Assembly: GCA_938036435.1 (NCBI GenBank)
Contig: CALHPU010000060.1
Coordinates: forward strand, 1 to 64,000
Source of the DNA: an uncultured Pirellulaceae bacterium
GTDB lineage: Bacteria > Planctomycetota > Planctomycetia > Pirellulales > Pirellulaceae
Reading direction: 5' to 3'
DNA: 64,000 nt
The notes beneath the pieces were generated by a model. The model was given only the letters and a program-made list of their open reading frames with translations. It did not search any database and was not told where the DNA came from. Positions 26,734 through 34,760 of the stretch are shown one piece after another (position 1 is the first letter of the stretch; the number at the start of each line of letters is the position of its first letter). The position numbers and the translations under genes are program-made.

Positions 26734-26770
26734 AAAAAGCGTCTTCTGCAAACTGCAGTGGACGCTTTTT
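26734..26770 (+). terminator. Intrinsic terminator of rplM-rpsI
   Basis: AAAAAGCGTC (26734-26743) pairs with GACGCTTTTT (26761-26770), with an inner CTGCA/TGCAG stem, giving a long hairpin with A run before and T run after. It could work in both directions. Confidence 0.9.
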
Positions 26771-26853
26771 GTTTGTCGTTGATCGCTCCGCGATCTTATC
26801 GTTGCGCGACGTTACGCGTCAGCAAATCGATATGTGGTATTTGGAGACAATTT

Positions 26854-26917
26854 CGCAATGACCGCGGAGCGGTCAACGATTGGGATGATTGCGCAATGAC
26901 CGCGGAGCGGTCAACGA
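26854..26917. repeat. Two copies of a 26-base palindrome-containing repeat
   Basis: Exact direct copies of CGCAATGACCGCGGAGCGGT plus CAACGA at 26854-26879 and 26892-26917, 12 bases apart. Each contains the palindrome GACCGC-GGA-GCGGTC. A diverged inverted relative (CGTTGATCGCTCCGCGATC) lies just upstream near 26777-26795. They lie between the convergent rpsI and selD genes. Confidence 0.88.
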
Positions 26918-26928
26918 CTATTGGCAGC

Positions 26929-29160
26929 CTAAACCAATTCGATCGTTGGTAGCTCACCGGACTTCTTCAGGACCTCGCCAATCACAGCCGATTCCTCATA
27001 TCCGGCAGCGGTCAAGAATTTCAGCACGCCGGTGACTTCGGACGGTTTGACACCGCACAGGATACCGCCGCTGGTTTGTGGATCGAACATAACGGCGGCA
27101 TCATTTTGTTGCCAACGTGCGCCTTGGAGGTTCACCTTTTGGGCGATCAGCCGGTTGTCGTCCACCAAAGTGCTTTCGATGCCCGATTCGATCAGCCCTT
27201 GGCATCCCGGCATCACGGGGATATCTTCCATCGCCAGTTTTGCAGAAAAACCGCTGGCGGAGAGCATCTCTTGTAGATGGCCGGCCAGACCAAACCCGGT
27301 CACGTCGGTCACGCCAGAGACGCCATGCCGAACAATTAGATCCAGAGCGATCTGATTGCTGGCCAGCATTGTTTTTACTAGGCTTTGATAGCTGGATCCT
27401 GACAGTCGCGCCTGCATCAGCGCCGCCAACAACACGCCCGAGCCCAACGGTTTGGTCAGGATCAGCTGGTCGCCCTCATTCAACATGCCCTTGGTGCGTG
27501 TGTCGACGATCTGATCCCCGAGAACGGTAAATCCGATCGTCAGCCGCGGTCCCTCGATTGAGTGACCGCCAACGATCGATCCACCCATTCGATTGATCTC
27601 TTCTACGCTACCAGCCATCAGCTCACGCATGATTTGCAGTTGCGTTTTAGAGTGGACCAGCGGCAATTGAACCATCGCCAATACGCCGGTCGGTTGAGCG
27701 CCCATCACAAAACAATCACTGGCCGAATTTAGTAGCGCGATCCTGCCCACCAGATATGGGTCATCAAACGGGCTGGCAAAAAAATCGGTTGTGACGGTGA
27801 CTTGGTTGTGCACCGTTTTGACAATCGCAGCATCATCTGGATTGGCCAGTCCAACGACGACTGCTGGATGTTCGGGGATGTCGAGTTCTTCGAGGACCGA
27901 AGACAGGATTTGGCTGCCGATTTTGCCTCCGCACCCCAAGCAACGCATTGCGGATTCGGTATCTTTAGGATCCGGCATCTTCATCATCGGCGGATCATAG
28001 GCCGTGTACATCGCCATGAATTTTGTGTCGATGCGGTCTTTCAAGAACCAGCACCATGAACCGTAAAACGTGCGCCCCAGATACTCGGCGATCGATTTTC
28101 CATCGGCCGTGTTGATCAATTTCAGATAGCCGCTCTGCGGGACATACTCCTTGAGCGCCGTTTGTTTGACAGCCCGTTTGAGGTTCTCCCATAACACGGG
28201 GCCTTGCCGTACGGCAAATACGCCCGCTTTATCAGTGGGCGAAGCGGCCATCGTCCCGGTGTCGCCGACGGCGAAAATGCGATCGCTGGATACGGTTTGA
28301 AGTGTTGGCTTCGTCAGCAAAAAACCTTTGGCGTCCTTCGCAACATCAACTTGAGAAAGTAGCTCCGGTGGCATCGCATCGGTTGCCCAAATGACAACAT
28401 CGGCGTCGATCTTGTCGCCGTTATCTAGAACCAGATGTTTCTCGGTGACTTTGGTTACGCGATGTCCTGATGATGCCGAAATTCCTTTGTCCCGCAATAG
28501 TTGGGAAACTTTTTCTCTCGTCGTCGGAAGCAGTCCCGCACCGACTCCCGATCGCCCGCTAACCAATCTGATTTGACAATTAACTTCTTCGTTGTCACGT
28601 TGATCCATTCGGCGTTGAAGGCAAAACGCGATCTCGATGCTGCCGATGCCGCCACCAACCACCGCCACATCCACCGAAGAAACGGTTTGGTCGTTGTGGG
28701 CGTTATTGTTTTGGGTGACGACTTCCTTAATGCGACGGTCCAAGCGTTGTAGCAACGTTTGCATCGGTTTGGCGGCAATCAGAGAATCACCGGAGACTTC
28801 GACTCCTTTTATCGAAGGGCGCGAGCCGATCCCGATAGAGAGAAAATCCCAACTGAGCGCAGGACGGTCGCGAAATAGGATCTTTTGCTGTGAGTGATCG
28901 ACGGAAGTCACGTCACCAATAATCAGCCTTACGCCAGCCGAAGCGCACAAACGCACCAGATCGATCTCCATTTTCTCCGGGGGATATTGTCCCGATAGCA
29001 CGCCCGGCAGCATTCCAGAATACGTTGCGACCGGGAAATTTGATACGCAGATCAGTTGAGCGTCAGGAATCGGATGCATTTTCCACATTTTGACAATGTG
29101 TGCATTGGTGTGGCCGACACCTAAAAGTACGATCGTGTTCTTAGCTTTGTTGGTCAGCAT
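26929..29160 (-). CDS. selD: NADH dehydrogenase-like / selenide, water dikinase (SelD) fusion
   Basis: 743 residues in two parts. Residues 1 to about 380 are a pyridine-nucleotide-disulfide-type FAD oxidoreductase of the NDH-2 class: FAD site TIVLLGVGHTNAHIV, NAD site VDVAVVGGGIGSIEIAF, and a late FAD motif RIFAVGDTGTMA. Residues about 395-743 are SelD, which makes selenophosphate from selenide and ATP. The catalytic cysteine (Cys410 in GCGGK) and lysine (Lys413) are kept, the second cysteine of the usual GCGCK is glycine, and DDAAIV, TTDFF and GGHSIEGP match the family. Such fusions are known; the oxidoreductase half may supply or recycle the selenium substrate. No SelA, SelB, tRNA-Sec or MnmH gene is in the window. 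Confidence 0.93.
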   Translation of the reverse strand: MLTNKAKNTIVLLGVGHTNAHIVKMWKMHPIPDAQLICVSNFPVATYSGMLPGVLSGQYPPEKMEIDLVRLCASAGVRLIIGDVTSVDHSQQKILFRDRPALSWDFLSIGIGSRPSIKGVEVSGDSLIAAKPMQTLLQRLDRRIKEVVTQNNNAHNDQTVSSVDVAVVGGGIGSIEIAFCLQRRMDQRDNEEVNCQIRLVSGRSGVGAGLLPTTREKVSQLLRDKGISASSGHRVTKVTEKHLVLDNGDKIDADVVIWATDAMPPELLSQVDVAKDAKGFLLTKPTLQTVSSDRIFAVGDTGTMAASPTDKAGVFAVRQGPVLWENLKRAVKQTALKEYVPQSGYLKLINTADGKSIAEYLGRTFYGSWCWFLKDRIDTKFMAMYTAYDPPMMKMPDPKDTESAMRCLGCGGKIGSQILSSVLEELDIPEHPAVVVGLANPDDAAIVKTVHNQVTVTTDFFASPFDDPYLVGRIALLNSASDCFVMGAQPTGVLAMVQLPLVHSKTQLQIMRELMAGSVEEINRMGGSIVGGHSIEGPRLTIGFTVLGDQIVDTRTKGMLNEGDQLILTKPLGSGVLLAALMQARLSGSSYQSLVKTMLASNQIALDLIVRHGVSGVTDVTGFGLAGHLQEMLSASGFSAKLAMEDIPVMPGCQGLIESGIESTLVDDNRLIAQKVNLQGARWQQNDAAVMFDPQTSGGILCGVKPSEVTGVLKFLTAAGYEESAVIGEVLKKSGELPTIELV

Positions 29161-29252
29161 GGTTTTCCGTAAGATCGTCGAAGAATGCCAATGGCACTGC
29201 TGTTGGCCAGTATCGCATACGTCGTCTTTTTATTGTCGTCGTTCATCCACCT

Positions 29253-31049
29253 ATGCCAAGCCCTCAAGTTAACGACAAAAATCCGCAGGCGACACCTCAA
29301 AATGGAATGTCGGCGAGGTTGTTCAGGTGGCGCAAGTGGTCACTTGGGAAACAGTTATTGGAGAACTGGCAATCTGTGGCCGAGATCTTGCTGTTGGCGG
29401 TGTTCTTTGGGCTGGTTGCGGGGCAACGCGTCCCGGACGTTAATGAGTCCCATTATCTGTGCAAAGCCAAACACTTTTGGGACCAGAGTTACTGTCCCAA
29501 TGACATTTTTCTATCGTCATCATTTTCACATTTTGCGTTCTATGTTTCGACAGGTTGGCTGACAAAACTGGTTTCGTTATCCACTTACGCTTGGATCGGA
29601 AGGATTCTTACATGGATTTTTCTGGCCGCCGGTTGGCGTGCGATCTGTCAGCGGCTGTTTTCAGTGCCGTTAGTGTCCGTCGTGACCGGTGTCTTCTTTG
29701 TGATCCTTAACGAGCGTCTGCATTTGGCAGGCGAGTGGGTCGTGGGGGGATTCGAGGCCAAGGGGATTGCGTACGGCTTCGTTCTGTTCGCCATCGCGTC
29801 GCTGCTGAAGCGGAATTGGCAATGGGTTTGGCCTTTGCTGGGATGTGCATCGGCGTTTCATGTCTTGGTTGGAGGTTGGGCGACCATTGCCGCCGCTGCA
29901 TGCTTACTTTACAGCATGGCGGTTGCTTCAGTGCGCGAGCCCGTTGGCGGGTTGGGGTTTGGGCGGATCGTCAAAATTCAAGCCGCACCGCTGTTGATTG
30001 GTTTGTTGATCGCTCTAGTCGGCATCTTACCACCTTTGTTGGCCGAGTCATCTAGCCCTCACAAGGTCGCCGCCAACGCGGTATATGTTAACGAGCGTGT
30101 CGCCCACCACGTTAACTTTGCCAAATTTCCAACAATGTTCGTAGGGCGGTTTGCGATATTGATTTTGCTGTGGCGAGTCTTTAGCCGTTGGTTTTTTAAA
30201 TCAGGATACTTAGACCCGACTCTGTTTTACCGCGTAAAGATGCTTGAGGTGTTCGCGTTGATGACGTTGGTTTTTTCATTTGCGGGGCTACTATTTAGCG
30301 GTTTGGCGGAACAAGGTGGTGATTCCGCCGAAATTGCTAACCGTTTCCTGCGATTCTATTTGTTTCGCCTCGCTGATTTTGCAGTGCCTGCATCGTTGGC
30401 ATTGGTGACGGGTTGTATTTTGTCACGCTGGATCGCGGATCGTGGCGATTTTCCCCATCAGGTTTGCAGCAGCATTTTCATTGGATGCATTTTGGTCGCC
30501 GGAGCAACATTGGTGCAAGAGAATCACGCCGATGGGCGGCCCAACGCCGACGTTCGCACCTTGCTCTCGGATCCGTTTGACGTAGAGCGAACCGGCCAGA
30601 TCTATCGTAACTGGAGAAAGGTGTGCGATTGGATTTCAAAAAATACAGATCACGATGCGGTGTTCATCACGCCAGACCAGCAACAGACTTTCAAGTGGTA
30701 TGCGGGGAGGGCTGAAGTTTGTAGCTGGAAGGACGTGCCTCAAGATCCGGACACCATGGCCAAGTGGCGTAAGAGGATTCGGTTACTTGTCGAGCCACAA
30801 CGTGAGTCAGATCTGGGGCTGTTTGTTTACTCGGATGAGCAGATTTTGGAGATGGCAGATCGATTCGGAGCAACCCATTTGTTGACGCTTCAGCAGTCGG
30901 CAGAAATGCTTTCCGAACCAACAAATTTTCGGCAGGTTTACCCTCAAGACTCAGCGGAACGGACGACCTTCGCGGTGTTTGAGTTGGAAAGTACCTTTCG
31001 CGAGCTTCCGGTGGGGATTGAAAAAAACGATGGTTCGAACGAGAATTAG
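29253..31049 (+). CDS. Polytopic membrane protein, DUF6798-like
   Basis: 598 residues. After a basic cytoplasmic N-terminus there are about ten hydrophobic segments between residues 40 and 430, and then a soluble C-terminal domain of about 160 residues. The motif VNESHYLCKAKHFWDQSYC with NDIFLSSSFSHFAFY early in the first extracytoplasmic loop is characteristic of DUF6798 and recalls the first loop of GT-C membrane glycosyltransferases, including an acidic residue near the first helix. A role in lipid-linked sugar transfer is possible but not shown. It is divergent from the SelD fusion (92 bases) and followed after 82 bases by a VOC protein, probably a separate unit. Confidence 0.7.
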   Translation: MPSPQVNDKNPQATPQNGMSARLFRWRKWSLGKQLLENWQSVAEILLLAVFFGLVAGQRVPDVNESHYLCKAKHFWDQSYCPNDIFLSSSFSHFAFYVSTGWLTKLVSLSTYAWIGRILTWIFLAAGWRAICQRLFSVPLVSVVTGVFFVILNERLHLAGEWVVGGFEAKGIAYGFVLFAIASLLKRNWQWVWPLLGCASAFHVLVGGWATIAAAACLLYSMAVASVREPVGGLGFGRIVKIQAAPLLIGLLIALVGILPPLLAESSSPHKVAANAVYVNERVAHHVNFAKFPTMFVGRFAILILLWRVFSRWFFKSGYLDPTLFYRVKMLEVFALMTLVFSFAGLLFSGLAEQGGDSAEIANRFLRFYLFRLADFAVPASLALVTGCILSRWIADRGDFPHQVCSSIFIGCILVAGATLVQENHADGRPNADVRTLLSDPFDVERTGQIYRNWRKVCDWISKNTDHDAVFITPDQQQTFKWYAGRAEVCSWKDVPQDPDTMAKWRKRIRLLVEPQRESDLGLFVYSDEQILEMADRFGATHLLTLQQSAEMLSEPTNFRQVYPQDSAERTTFAVFELESTFRELPVGIEKNDGSNEN

Positions 31050-31131
31050 TTCCTGAAGATCCTAACGCCTTCTCTTGGTATGTCGGGTGCGTTAGTTCCA
31101 TATATTCCGTTTTCTCCATCCCCTCGTTGCC

Positions 31132-31542
31132 ATGTCAGTTCCTCCAATTAGCGTGCGTAGTTTCGATCACGCGACAATTGTCGTTAGCGATTTGGAAAAA
31201 ACCGAACACTTTTACGTCAACGTGTTGGGGCTGGAAAAGACGACTCGCCCCGGGTTCGATTTTAAAGGTAATTGGTACGAGATCGAAAATACGCTGATTC
31301 ATGTGATCTTGGCGAACGATGATTCAGGTCTTCCCGGACCGGGCGAACGTAGCGTGAAAAGCGTGACCCGTGGAAATCACCTTGCTTTTGGTGTCAGCGA
31401 TTTCAATCAGACCGTTGACCTGATTAAACAACACGGAATTGCCATCGCTGCCGGTCCTAAGAAACGTCCCGACGGTGCCGCTCAGGTCTACATTCGCGAT
31501 CCAGACGGCCATCTAATCGAGCTGTGTTCTACTCAGATGTAG
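31132..31542 (+). CDS. VOC-family (glyoxalase/dioxygenase-like) protein
   Basis: 136 residues, a single two-module vicinal-oxygen-chelate domain. Metal-ligand positions are apparent: His in SFDHATIVV, His in GNHLAFGVSD and Glu in GHLIELC; VYIRDPDGHLIEL is the family ending. Members include glyoxalases, epimerases, dioxygenases and resistance proteins. GRSVK-type resistance residues are not recognisable and the substrate cannot be assigned. It converges with the split serine hydrolase, only 10 bases apart. Confidence 0.88.
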   Translation: MSVPPISVRSFDHATIVVSDLEKTEHFYVNVLGLEKTTRPGFDFKGNWYEIENTLIHVILANDDSGLPGPGERSVKSVTRGNHLAFGVSDFNQTVDLIKQHGIAIAAGPKKRPDGAAQVYIRDPDGHLIELCSTQM

Positions 31543-31552
31543 AGGCGGCAGA

Positions 31553-31822
31553 TTATTTCTTCATTCGTTTGGCGGTTTGTTTTTTGCCGTTTTGATGTAG
31601 GACGAGGCTCTTCGCAGGCCCTTTGTTTCGCAGTTTGCATTCGAGCGTCGCTTTGACACTTCTGTACGACCAATGCGTGGCCGAATCGGGGAAAACTTCC
31701 TGAGTTTGTTGATTGGTAATGCCGACCATCAAGCGTCCGTCTTGCTCCTGCACATCAAATATGAAATCGGGCCTTAGTTTGTATTTGCCCACCAATCGGG
31801 CTCGATGTTCGGCACTAATCAC
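31553..31822 (-). CDS. DUF3471-like C-terminal domain, split from the upstream serine hydrolase
   Basis: 89 residues from a GTG that overlaps the stop of the upstream hydrolase (GTGA). The sequence RLVGKYKLRPDFIFDV, DGRLMVGITNQ, TQEVFPDSATHW and a late LVLHQNGKK match the DUF3471 domain normally fused to the C-terminus of class C beta-lactamase-like hydrolases. In the same frame the reading continues upstream for 12 plausible linker residues before a stop, which suggests a one-base indel has cut one gene into two; translational coupling of two real genes is the alternative. A close paralogue of this domain ends the membrane protein at 33033-34055. Confidence 0.65.
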   Translation of the reverse strand: MISAEHRARLVGKYKLRPDFIFDVQEQDGRLMVGITNQQTQEVFPDSATHWSYRSVKATLECKLRNKGPAKSLVLHQNGKKQTAKRMKK

Positions 31823-32922
31823 GGGCGCGTTGCCGGCGGTTTTCCGATCGACTTCTCATTCGGAGACATCAATTCAAATGCTAATTGGTCAATGTCCGCG
31901 GCAGTGTTGCTCAGAAGGACAATGGCAGTCTGCTTCTCGCGATTGACCATTAACATCGAATGTGAGCCTCCGGTCTGGCCGTTATGCCAACGTGTCTCGT
32001 CGTCGATGATCAACCAACCTAATCCCATCGCTGGTCCCGAGTCATCGGCTGCGGTGTGCTGTTGCCATGCCAGTTCAATCGCCTCGCCCAATTTGCTCTT
32101 TGGCGGATTGAGTTGAGCTTCTGCAAACCGCATCATGTCTGCCATCGAAGCGCGTACGCCACCTGCGCCCGGTAGGTCCGCCCAAGTCCAGTCGGGTGTC
32201 GGCGAGCCGACTGAAACGTGTGGCGTCGCCAGCCTTTTCTTTTGAGCCTCAGACATTGCCACTGTGCAATCCATCATTCCCAGTGGCTTGGCAATCCGTT
32301 GCCTCAAGAGTTCTTGATAACTTTTGCCCGCGCTCTGTCCAACCATGTATCCCAAAACAGAGACAGCAAAATTCGAATACTCTTGGGATTCTCCCGGCGG
32401 TCGAGTCAGCTTCAATTCAGCCAGTGCTGCGGCCGCTTTCTTCGAATCATAGCGTCGATAGGGATTTTTGATTGAAGTTACCTTCATGTTGCCGGGTAGG
32501 CGCGGCAGCCCGGATCGATGGGTACTTAGATCCAGCCAGCTGATCGAACGGCCTTGGTACGCTGGAAACTCAATGTCGGCATTGTTGTCCAAAGTCGCGG
32601 CGTCCTCCAACCGGATCTCTCCACGCACCACCGCGTCCGCCAAAAGCAGGCTGGTGAAAACCTTGCTGATCGAAGCTATTTCGTAGAGCGTATTGTCATC
32701 GGCTTTTGATCGGCCATTTGCCGTGTGACCCAGATGGACAGTGCCCCGTTTTTCGTTTTGAATAAAACCGATTGAAATTTCGTCGACTATTTTGTTCTCT
32801 ATCAAGGGAGCTGCGGCAGCAGCAACTGTTTCAGCTGATAAAGTTTGGGCGGATAGGTGCCGATTTGCGAGCGGCAACTGGGCCGTCAAACAGATAGTCA
32901 TAGTTAGCGCGAGTCGTATCAT
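31819..32922 (-). CDS. Secreted class C beta-lactamase-like serine hydrolase
   Basis: 367 residues from ATG 32922, where a signal peptide begins (ending HLSAQ); the frame is open to 32982. Catalytic motifs: SISK (Ser-x-x-Lys) in YEIASISKVFTSLLL, YSN (Tyr-x-Asn) in QEYSNFAVSVLGY, and HNGQTGG in the third-motif position. Family members are periplasmic D-aminopeptidases, carboxypeptidases or esterases; antibiotic resistance is not implied. Its usual C-terminal DUF3471 domain is in a separate frame starting at 31822. The gene is leftward, 51 bases from the end of the sigma-linked membrane protein gene, and may belong to that operon. Confidence 0.87.
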   Translation of the reverse strand: MIRLALTMTICLTAQLPLANRHLSAQTLSAETVAAAAAPLIENKIVDEISIGFIQNEKRGTVHLGHTANGRSKADDNTLYEIASISKVFTSLLLADAVVRGEIRLEDAATLDNNADIEFPAYQGRSISWLDLSTHRSGLPRLPGNMKVTSIKNPYRRYDSKKAAAALAELKLTRPPGESQEYSNFAVSVLGYMVGQSAGKSYQELLRQRIAKPLGMMDCTVAMSEAQKKRLATPHVSVGSPTPDWTWADLPGAGGVRASMADMMRFAEAQLNPPKSKLGEAIELAWQQHTAADDSGPAMGLGWLIIDDETRWHNGQTGGSHSMLMVNREKQTAIVLLSNTAADIDQLAFELMSPNEKSIGKPPATRP

Positions 32923-33032
32923 CTCAAATACCTTTCGAACTGGGCCTAAAGATTGGTTCTCATCATATTGGTTGCCGACCATGCCAACATGTTACAGAAA
33001 GAAACGATAAGAATTTTAATAAGAAGTCAGGT

Positions 33033-34055
33033 CTATTCATCAATGCGGATTGCTGACTGACGGAACCCGTTTTGATGGAGAATTAATCGTTTTGCGGGGC
33101 CTGAAGACGGCAGTTTGAACTCGAGAGTAGCTTCGACACTGCGGTACGACCAATGAGTTGGTGAATCGGGAAATACTTCTTGCGTTGACTGATCAGTAAT
33201 ACCTACCATCAGACGCCCGTCGCGCTCCTCAACATCAAATATAAAGTCGGGGGTGAGTTGGTATCTTCCTACTAGCCGAGCGCGAAGTTTATCATCGATA
33301 GCCAGTCCTGCGACTGTTTCGGCAGGCAATTCTTCCGGATCCCAACCGACAACGTCTACGTGCTGGGAGAAATAGGCAATCGCGATTGCGCCGGCTAGGA
33401 GAACGCCAATCGTAAGCGTAGAACGTCTGAGATTGAATTTATCTTCCGCGGCCGAGTCATCTTTATTCTCCAAACCGTCGACCTCAACATTGGTGGCATC
33501 GATCAGATCCTGTCGAAGCGGCATCAATCGATTTTTCACAGCCCGTTGATTTAACCGGTAGATCAATCCGAACAGTGCGCCGGATGAGATCAAAAACGAG
33601 AGCATTTTGCCAAATGTTGGGCCTAAGGAAATGTACTGAACGACCATGCCGATAAACAGTGGACCAAGGTACCACCAGTGTACGTTTCGCAGCAACCAAA
33701 TTTGCCGGTCGACCCGTTTCAGTTCGGCCTTACAATAATCTTCTAGCGCGAGGCTGGGCCTAGCATCACGTCGATCTTTCTTGCGGGCCAAGTGCATCAT
33801 AGTAACGATGAAGACGCAGGCCAGCATGCCAATTAAAGTGCCGCATGTTGCCAGCCAGTTACTAGGTGTAAGTAGCGAGTAGCCATACCAAACAAACAGC
33901 AAAACTGCCGCACCGGCTTCTTGCATATCGCGAAGCCAAATGGTTCTATCGAAACTTGACATGCGTGATCGAACCGCATGGACGACATGGTCCACACGTT
34001 GATCAAGATCGCGTTGCCGTTGCTGCCAATGTGATTTGAAGTTGTCTAAGTTCAT
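33033..34055 (-). CDS. Sigma-factor-linked membrane protein with DUF3471-like C-terminal domain
   Basis: 340 residues. A helical charged N-terminus (1-45) is followed by two pairs of membrane helices (about 47-90 and 122-165), a charged loop, and a fifth helix (about 220-240, ending VLLAGAIAIAYFSQ). The last 90 residues are a DUF3471-like domain (RLVGRYQLTPDFIFDV, DGRLMVGITDQ, TQEVFPDSPTHW) nearly identical in pattern to the split domain at 31553-31822. Its ATG overlaps the stop of the ECF sigma gene (ATGA), so the two are translationally coupled and this is the likely partner or regulator of the sigma factor, although no classical anti-sigma zinc motif is seen. The extracytoplasmic domain could act as a sensor. 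Confidence 0.75.
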   Translation of the reverse strand: MNLDNFKSHWQQRQRDLDQRVDHVVHAVRSRMSSFDRTIWLRDMQEAGAAVLLFVWYGYSLLTPSNWLATCGTLIGMLACVFIVTMMHLARKKDRRDARPSLALEDYCKAELKRVDRQIWLLRNVHWWYLGPLFIGMVVQYISLGPTFGKMLSFLISSGALFGLIYRLNQRAVKNRLMPLRQDLIDATNVEVDGLENKDDSAAEDKFNLRRSTLTIGVLLAGAIAIAYFSQHVDVVGWDPEELPAETVAGLAIDDKLRARLVGRYQLTPDFIFDVEERDGRLMVGITDQSTQEVFPDSPTHWSYRSVEATLEFKLPSSGPAKRLILHQNGFRQSAIRIDE

Positions 34056-34543
34056 TGGTCACCTGCCTTCCATTGAGCAAGCTTTTGCTTGATGCGATGG
34101 ATGCGTACGCGTATGGCTCCCTCACTCAGGCCCATGACCTCTGCCATTTCTTTGCCGGTCAGGTCGTCGAGATAAAGTACGACTAAAGCGCGATCACTTT
34201 TCGATAGAGTTTGCAAAAACTGATCTAACAGCTTCACGGAATCGTGTCCGTCTATCGCTGAGGGCAACTCGTTAAGATTTGACACTTCGGGAGGAATGTT
34301 TTGCTTGCGTCGAGATTCGGTGCGACGCCAAGTGAATGCGGTATTGAGTGCCACACGGTAGCTCCATGTATCAATGCTGCTGTCGCCTTTGAAGGTGGAC
34401 AGGCTTCTCCAAATCTGCAACAGAATCTCTTGAAGCAAGTCGTCGGCATCGGCGCGGGCGTACGCACCGGCCACTGCAGCCAGACGACCCCGACTGCGGA
34501 GCAACAGGTCGTCGAAGATTGATTGCTTTTCTTTTTGGTCCAA
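34052..34543 (-). CDS. ECF-type RNA polymerase sigma factor
   Basis: 163 residues from a TTG start (no ATG is available in frame). Region 2 shows ADADDLLQEILLQIWRSL with the promoter-opening segment DTWSYRVALNTAFTWRR; region 4 shows LYLDDLTGKEMAEVMGLSEGAIRVRIHRIKQKL, a typical helix-turn-helix for -35 recognition. It lacks extra C-terminal domains. It forms a coupled pair with the membrane protein at 33033. An inverted repeat (GTTAC, 10 bases, GTAAC; 34630-34649) lies about 85 bases upstream and could be part of an autoregulatory promoter. Confidence 0.9.
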   Translation of the reverse strand: MDQKEKQSIFDDLLLRSRGRLAAVAGAYARADADDLLQEILLQIWRSLSTFKGDSSIDTWSYRVALNTAFTWRRTESRRKQNIPPEVSNLNELPSAIDGHDSVKLLDQFLQTLSKSDRALVVLYLDDLTGKEMAEVMGLSEGAIRVRIHRIKQKLAQWKAGDQ

Positions 34544-34760
34544 CGAGGAAGCCTTAGAGCGCCATAACTTAGGGGAATTGCACGTTTATTCTGCATATCG
34601 TCATATTTGGTTGCCGCTGGCGACGGTTTGTTACACCAAGAAGCGTAACTTTTTCGAGAAAAGGCGGTTAAAACGCCGATGAAAGTCTCGTTGCAAGCAT
34701 CCTGAACCACTACGTCCCAGCCCGTCAATTTTTTTCGCCAGTAAAATTCTGAACTAGAAG

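Noticed and set aside
26854-26917. Two direct repeats with a short spacer, considered as CRISPR
   Set aside because: Only two copies, 12-base spacing, internal palindrome and no cas genes.
31819-32922. Beta-lactamase resistance gene
   Set aside because: The SxxK/YxN motifs define a broad family of serine peptidases and esterases; nothing points to antibiotic hydrolysis.
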